The position numbers were made by a program, and so were the translations under genes. Below are positions 23,330 through 26,697 of a stretch of DNA of 26,697 bases, in pieces. The notes beneath the pieces were generated by a model. That model did not search any database. It was not told where the DNA came from and saw nothing but the letters and a program-made list of their open reading frames with translations. Position 1 is the stretch's first letter; each line of letters opens with the position of its first letter. This DNA is from SKVR01 sp964491395 (lineage in GTDB: Bacteria > Bacteroidota > Bacteroidia > Bacteroidales > UBA7960), in contig CAZBGI010000048.1 of the NCBI GenBank assembly GCA_964491395.1, forward strand, positions 1 to 26,697, in the 5' to 3' direction.

Positions 23330-25090
23330 TCAGAACCAAAAATTCTGTTTGAGGGCATTTATCCTCAACCCCGCCATAAAAATTCCGGTTCGGTTTTCTG
23401 AAGGGCCCTGCTCCTCATTGCGGATGATGTATTGCAGGTCAAACCACACATTGGGCCTCCACTGCCATGATGCTTCCAGCTGCAACAATGTCAATGCACG
23501 CAACTCACCCTGAAGAAAAGTATGCCCATAATCCCCTGACCGGGTCACATAATCTCTGAAGAGGTTGCTTCCCATATTAATACCGGCTGAATCCATCCCC
23601 TGGCGGGCAGAAAAAAGTGTGGTTTTCAACAACCAGTCGGGATGAGGGGTGTATTGCAGGCTCACCATCATTTCCCGCAGGTTGGCACCCAATGGATGCC
23701 CCAGGCTCTGACTGTAATGACTGTAGCTGGAGGCAGGCCGCAACCCTGAGCCGTCGGCTGAATAGTGGCTGTAAACAAAAGGTCGTACCCAGTTGCCTTC
23801 CCACTGAAAATCCAGGTTATCGATTCCCAGAAAATCCACCCAGTGCATTCCTTGCTGAAGCCCAAACTTATGCCTGAAGGATGCATGCAAATCGTACTTT
23901 CGCTCTCCGCGAAAGCCCATATAAACCAGCATGGTATCAATATCATACTTAAGATCACCAACATGAAAATCGTCGGCATACACCTGCCCGTAAAAAGCCA
24001 CCCGGTGTCCGGCAATCCACCGCCAGAACATTCCCAGTGAAACTTTGTCAGGGTCGCCGATATGATGCTCCACGGCACGGTAAAATATTACAGGATTCAA
24101 ATAATGGGCATCAAAACGCCTGGGAGCCAGGGTATCGCTTCGCCCGAAAACCACATTCTCAAATACTCCCAGCTGAAAGCGGTCAGAAACATTAAATGAG
24201 AGTGTATGGGCAGCCATATACTTGGGATCGAACATCCGTCCTCCATAGGTTCTGAGCGGCCAGTCCACCAAACGGGCAAAAATATTCTGGTAATGAAAAC
24301 GCCAGATGCGGGTATTGATTTTCAGAAAAAGATAATTGTTGGCATAATCCGATAATAGCAGTGAGCGTTGGCCGTACCCCAGAAAATTCCGGTCCTGACC
24401 AAACTGGAACCCAATGTTTTCAGTAGCCTGAAAGGCGATGTATCCGCGTGCCGTGAAATAATCGTACCCCTGATCGCCGAAGGGTATGTTCCATCCTTCA
24501 CCGGGAATGGCTCCCTCCTGCTGTTGAATCTTGCGATTTACATACAGAGGAAACCGTGCCTGGTTATCGGCCATATAGGTATAAAATCCAACCTTATCGT
24601 TTATCATCCCTCTGATTTCCAGCCCTCTTGTATTTTGATACAAATGCAATGAACGGTCGGTTTCCGTGCCCAGACCAAAATGAATAACCGGATTGACCAC
24701 CAGAAAAAGGCCGTTTTCGTGTCTGCGGTAGAAATCGGAGGGTGTATGATAAAAATGCTTCAGAACCGGTCTTCGTGAAGTGTCAACCGGAGCACCGCTC
24801 CATTCCGCGTTGCTCTGGACAATATCCCGGATAAGGAACCGGTCGGTGCGGGTCAATCGCCGTGCAGCAGTGTCAGCCTCAAGCAGGAATTCCACCATCC
24901 CTTTTCGCTCCAAAGGTTGCAGGGCAAAGTGAAACTGCGATGCTGAGCCACCGGATTTGATTTCCATCCTTTGCACGAAATCATGCCAGTGATGGCCCGA
25001 GGGAAGCATTGTGCTCTGCGACTGAATGGTATTCCAGCCCATTAAGCTGAACAGCAGAACAGAAAGGAAGCGGAAAATATCTCGTTGCAT
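23330..25090 (-). CDS. Wzi/RemB-like outer-membrane beta-barrel
   Basis: A 586-aa exported protein (signal peptide about residues 1-24, cleavage near IQSQS) rich in aromatic residues and alternating beta strands, ending in NFWF as beta-barrel proteins often do. It resembles the capsule-assembly Wzi family and the gliding-motility protein RemB of Bacteroidota: the barrel core RNFLGYGQRSLLLSD (about 234-248) and the SHYSQSLGHPLGANLREM block (about 457-474) are the segments I recognise. Wzi-type barrels help fix capsule to the cell surface. Which role applies here is not determinable. It heads a possible two-gene operon with hemW. In its leader there is a perfect 9-bp inverted repeat, AAGGAATGA (25108-25116) with TCATTCCTT (25147-25155). 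Confidence 0.75.
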   Translation of the reverse strand: MQRDIFRFLSVLLFSLMGWNTIQSQSTMLPSGHHWHDFVQRMEIKSGGSASQFHFALQPLERKGMVEFLLEADTAARRLTRTDRFLIRDIVQSNAEWSGAPVDTSRRPVLKHFYHTPSDFYRRHENGLFLVVNPVIHFGLGTETDRSLHLYQNTRGLEIRGMINDKVGFYTYMADNQARFPLYVNRKIQQQEGAIPGEGWNIPFGDQGYDYFTARGYIAFQATENIGFQFGQDRNFLGYGQRSLLLSDYANNYLFLKINTRIWRFHYQNIFARLVDWPLRTYGGRMFDPKYMAAHTLSFNVSDRFQLGVFENVVFGRSDTLAPRRFDAHYLNPVIFYRAVEHHIGDPDKVSLGMFWRWIAGHRVAFYGQVYADDFHVGDLKYDIDTMLVYMGFRGERKYDLHASFRHKFGLQQGMHWVDFLGIDNLDFQWEGNWVRPFVYSHYSADGSGLRPASSYSHYSQSLGHPLGANLREMMVSLQYTPHPDWLLKTTLFSARQGMDSAGINMGSNLFRDYVTRSGDYGHTFLQGELRALTLLQLEASWQWRPNVWFDLQYIIRNEEQGPSENRTGIFMAGLRINALKQNFWF

Positions 25091-25159
25091 AAGGAGTCTT
25101 TTATATGAAGGAATGATAGAAACTTTTGTAATTCAAGACAAGGCCTTCATTCCTTTATG

Positions 25160-25167
25160 CAAAAATA
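25160..25167 (-). promoter_or_regulatory. Promoter -7 box for the Wzi-like gene
   Basis: The minus strand reads TATTTTTG, an exact TAnnTTTG match, about 70 nt upstream of the ATG. No -33 TTG at the expected distance. The 9-bp inverted repeat at 25108-25155 would lie in the resulting leader. Confidence 0.4.
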
Positions 25168-25292
25168 GAAATAATACGGCATCCATTTGTCTTGTGCGGG
25201 TCTTGTTCTAAGCTTATGTTGAAATTAATCGTAAAAGAAAGCCATTTCTTTAACAGACTTTCAACCGCAGCGCCATCGCCAGGCAACTAAAT

Positions 25293-25387
25293 TCTACAAA
25301 TGTTTAGGTGGCCTACAGCCCATATGCATAGTGCAAAAAATTGAACTTCATGAGAATTAGGGCCAGCGGCTCGGAAACCTTTGTAGA
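25293..25387. repeat. Imperfect palindromic (REP-like) element
   Basis: The left arm 25293-25321 begins TCTACAAATGTTTAGG and the right arm 25360-25387 ends GGAAACCTTTGTAGA. Reversed, the right arm reads TCTACAAAGGTTT, so the outer 13 positions match at all but one, and the inner GGCC and AGCCC-like parts match partly; the loop is 38 nt. The pattern resembles dispersed intergenic palindromes of Bacteroidota genomes. A single copy is present in the window, so repetition in the genome is unproven. Confidence 0.4.
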
Positions 25388-25571
25388 TTGAAAATATATA
25401 CATATGTTGTGCGCTGCGAAATCCTTATGGGAAAGTGAACCCAACTATTTGACAGCGCAATTTGCAGAGAATTATGTAATTGAATAAAAAAAATTCGGTT
25501 AAATTATGGTCAATCAATAATTGACAAGAGGTGTTTATCAATCCATTTTTACATCAAACCACAATGGGTAA

Positions 25572-25823
25572 AACTACTTTTCTTATATTGGCTTCACCGA
25601 TATTGACAAGCTAAACTACTTCTTCCTGGAATACTTTCGTGAAGATTTGGGTACCCTGGCGATGGTACTTAAGGCCGGTGTGCTGGAAAGTGACGGCCCC
25701 CAGGTTTACTGCCCGATAACCCGCATGGAAATGCTCAAAAAACAACACCAACGCACATTTGCCAGCAAAGCGGGAAAGGCTAGTGTGAAGGCGAGAAGGC
25801 AGAAAAGGAAAAGCATTGCGTAA
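25572..25823 (+). pseudogene. Possible gene remnant, start missing
   Basis: An 83-codon open stretch with no suitable start codon at its head (the codon before it is TAA) and a proper TAA stop. Its translation begins NYFSYIGFTDIDKLNYFF and ends KASVKARRQKRKSIA, with a basic C-terminus. Codon choice and G+C look coding-like, in contrast to the AT-rich flanks, so it reads like the 3' end of a decayed or rearranged gene. Internal ATG codons (for example 25662) could in principle start a 53-aa protein. I cannot name the family. Confidence 0.35.
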
Positions 25824-26080
25824 AATATGCTATGAACTATGCAGTTCCGTATTTAAATTTGGGGCGCTTTGCTTAACAATGGGACATTATAGTATTTAAT
25901 TTAAAAGGAGCCATAACCTTATTTAGAAAATTACTCTATTGCATTATGAAAAGGTACCATCTTCTCAGTCGATAAAAGGCTAAGCTTTTAAAATTCATAC
26001 TATTTGCCCTAAAATCAATAATCCATTTTTTTTAACTATATCATAAAAGTCATTTTTTGATCCCCGGCATTCTTCAGAAA

Positions 26081-26653
26081 CTAATCCAAACTTACTAATT
26101 CTTGTTTTTTATTAAAATTAAACTTCAAAAATTTTCTTTGTATAATAATAATCCCTATAAATAATAATACAGAACCAACAAAAACCATATAGAAAGCAAA
26201 ACTCATGGAAGATGCTCTATCTTGAACCACTCTTTCAATAAATTCATCTTGTGATGGTCTTTCAAACCAATGATATTCTTTTGCCATAATTTCAATAACA
26301 GATTTATGTAAATCAATATCATCAGCTATTGGTCTTGAACTTGTTTTAACTATACCTTCAAAACCTATAAATATTAGAAATACACCAAATAACATTAATA
26401 CTATAATTGCTTTGCTTTTCATCAACACTCCTGACAATGATTGTTTATCCTCATTGGCATTAGCTGAGGTTGGAATAGCAGGTGGCTTTTTCATAAAAAC
26501 TTCTTTAAGTTCATCAATTTTGTCAGCATTTATCCAATCATCCAGACCTTCGGCCCAAATCAAAGTTGATTTACTGATATTAACATGATATAATTCTTCA
26601 ATTGTGAAGGGTCCTTGTTGCAAGTTATTTTTAATAATGTAATATTTTTTCAT
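26081..26653 (-). CDS. GYF-domain membrane protein
   Basis: A 190-aa protein with an N-terminal GYF_2 (DUF4339-type) domain at residues 1-53: YYIIKNNLQQGPFTIEEL then IWAEGLDDWINADKI, the usual QGPF and W..GLxDW landmarks. A Pro/Ser/Asn linker follows, then two transmembrane helices (about 82-100 and 153-172) with a charged loop between. GYF_2 domains are adaptor-like and often precede membrane or RDD domains in Bacteroidota; no further function can be read. The gene is markedly more AT-rich than those left of 25 kb, so it may be recently acquired. The reading frame is complete, with its start 44 bp from the window edge. Confidence 0.8.
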   Translation of the reverse strand: MKKYYIIKNNLQQGPFTIEELYHVNISKSTLIWAEGLDDWINADKIDELKEVFMKKPPAIPTSANANEDKQSLSGVLMKSKAIIVLMLFGVFLIFIGFEGIVKTSSRPIADDIDLHKSVIEIMAKEYHWFERPSQDEFIERVVQDRASSMSFAFYMVFVGSVLLFIGIIIIQRKFLKFNFNKKQELVSLD

Positions 26654-26697
26654 ACTATTATAAATATTAATTTGTTTTAAGACCCATCTTTGCTGGC

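Larger units (their letters stand above)
25168..26080. other. Gene-poor, AT-rich intergenic region
   Basis: About 0.9 kb with no intact gene on either strand. It contains the imperfect palindromic element at 25293-25387, a perfect small dyad GTCAAT-N5-ATTGAC at 25509-25525, the coding remnant at 25572-25823 and an isolated TAAATTTG -7 match at 25854-25861 with no gene behind it. Base composition is lower in G+C than the genes to its left, except inside the remnant. Confidence 0.6.

Noticed and set aside
25561..25611. Short frame MGKTTFLILASPI...
   Set aside because: Only 16 codons with no context; it overlaps the better-looking remnant frame in another phase.
1..26697. CRISPR arrays, tRNA or rRNA genes, integrases, toxin-antitoxin or defence systems
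   Set aside because: No spaced direct repeats, cloverleaf sequences, transposase/integrase motifs or recognisable defence proteins were seen by reading both strands; this is a visual search and could miss a diverged tRNA.

Overview
The window looks like chromosomal DNA of a member of the Bacteroidota, probably a Bacteroidia-type marine, sediment or anaerobic lineage. The evidence is promoter -7 boxes of the TAnnTTTG type in front of several genes, mostly weak Shine-Dalgarno signals, a type IX secretion (T9SS) C-terminal domain on a large exported protein, a Wzi/RemB-like outer-membrane protein, and the tiny ribosomal protein THX. A run of exactly 100 N at 19027-19126 marks a scaffold join of unknown true length, so this is a draft assembly or MAG and order across that point is inferred.

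Layout. 1-2690: two convergent lipoprotein genes of unknown function, the second a predicted beta-helix protein. 2691-5445: a promoter and structured leader precede a membrane-anchored TPR protein and lumazine synthase (ribH) with an unusual acidic tail; a 16-bp perfect hairpin separates these from methionyl-tRNA formyltransferase (fmt). 5479-8098: HU protein, then an arginase-family ureohydrolase overlapping a TrmH-type tRNA methyltransferase, then ribosomal protein THX, which is only 40 aa. 8132-10929 (minus): a two-gene operon that I read as MurL (peptidyl-glutamate epimerase) followed by MurD2 (L-glutamate-adding Mur ligase), the alternative route to D-Glu in peptidoglycan. 11071-13778: YqgE/AlgH, an exported unknown, an NlpC/P60 peptidase and shikimate kinase. 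13916-17590: a Wzx-like flippase, UDP-GlcNAc 2-epimerase and an AI-2E/PerM family membrane protein. 17727-18998 (minus): MFS exporter, then the gap.

After the gap: a 761-aa FG-GAP-repeat protein with a T9SS sorting domain (minus); a 319-bp divergent intergenic region holding a sigma-54-like promoter and an upstream palindrome that could serve a 90-aa secreted protein; HemW and a Wzi/RemB-like beta-barrel (minus). From 25091 the window becomes gene-poor and AT-rich: about 1 kb with an imperfect palindromic repeat and one apparent gene remnant, then a GYF-domain membrane protein at the edge.

Most genes are housekeeping or envelope functions. The most interesting points are the MurL-MurD2 pair, the putative sigma-54/activator-site promoter in front of an unknown small exported protein, the unassigned structured leader before the TPR-ribH genes, and the acidic tail of RibH. 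I saw no CRISPR array, tRNA, rRNA, intact insertion sequence or defence system.
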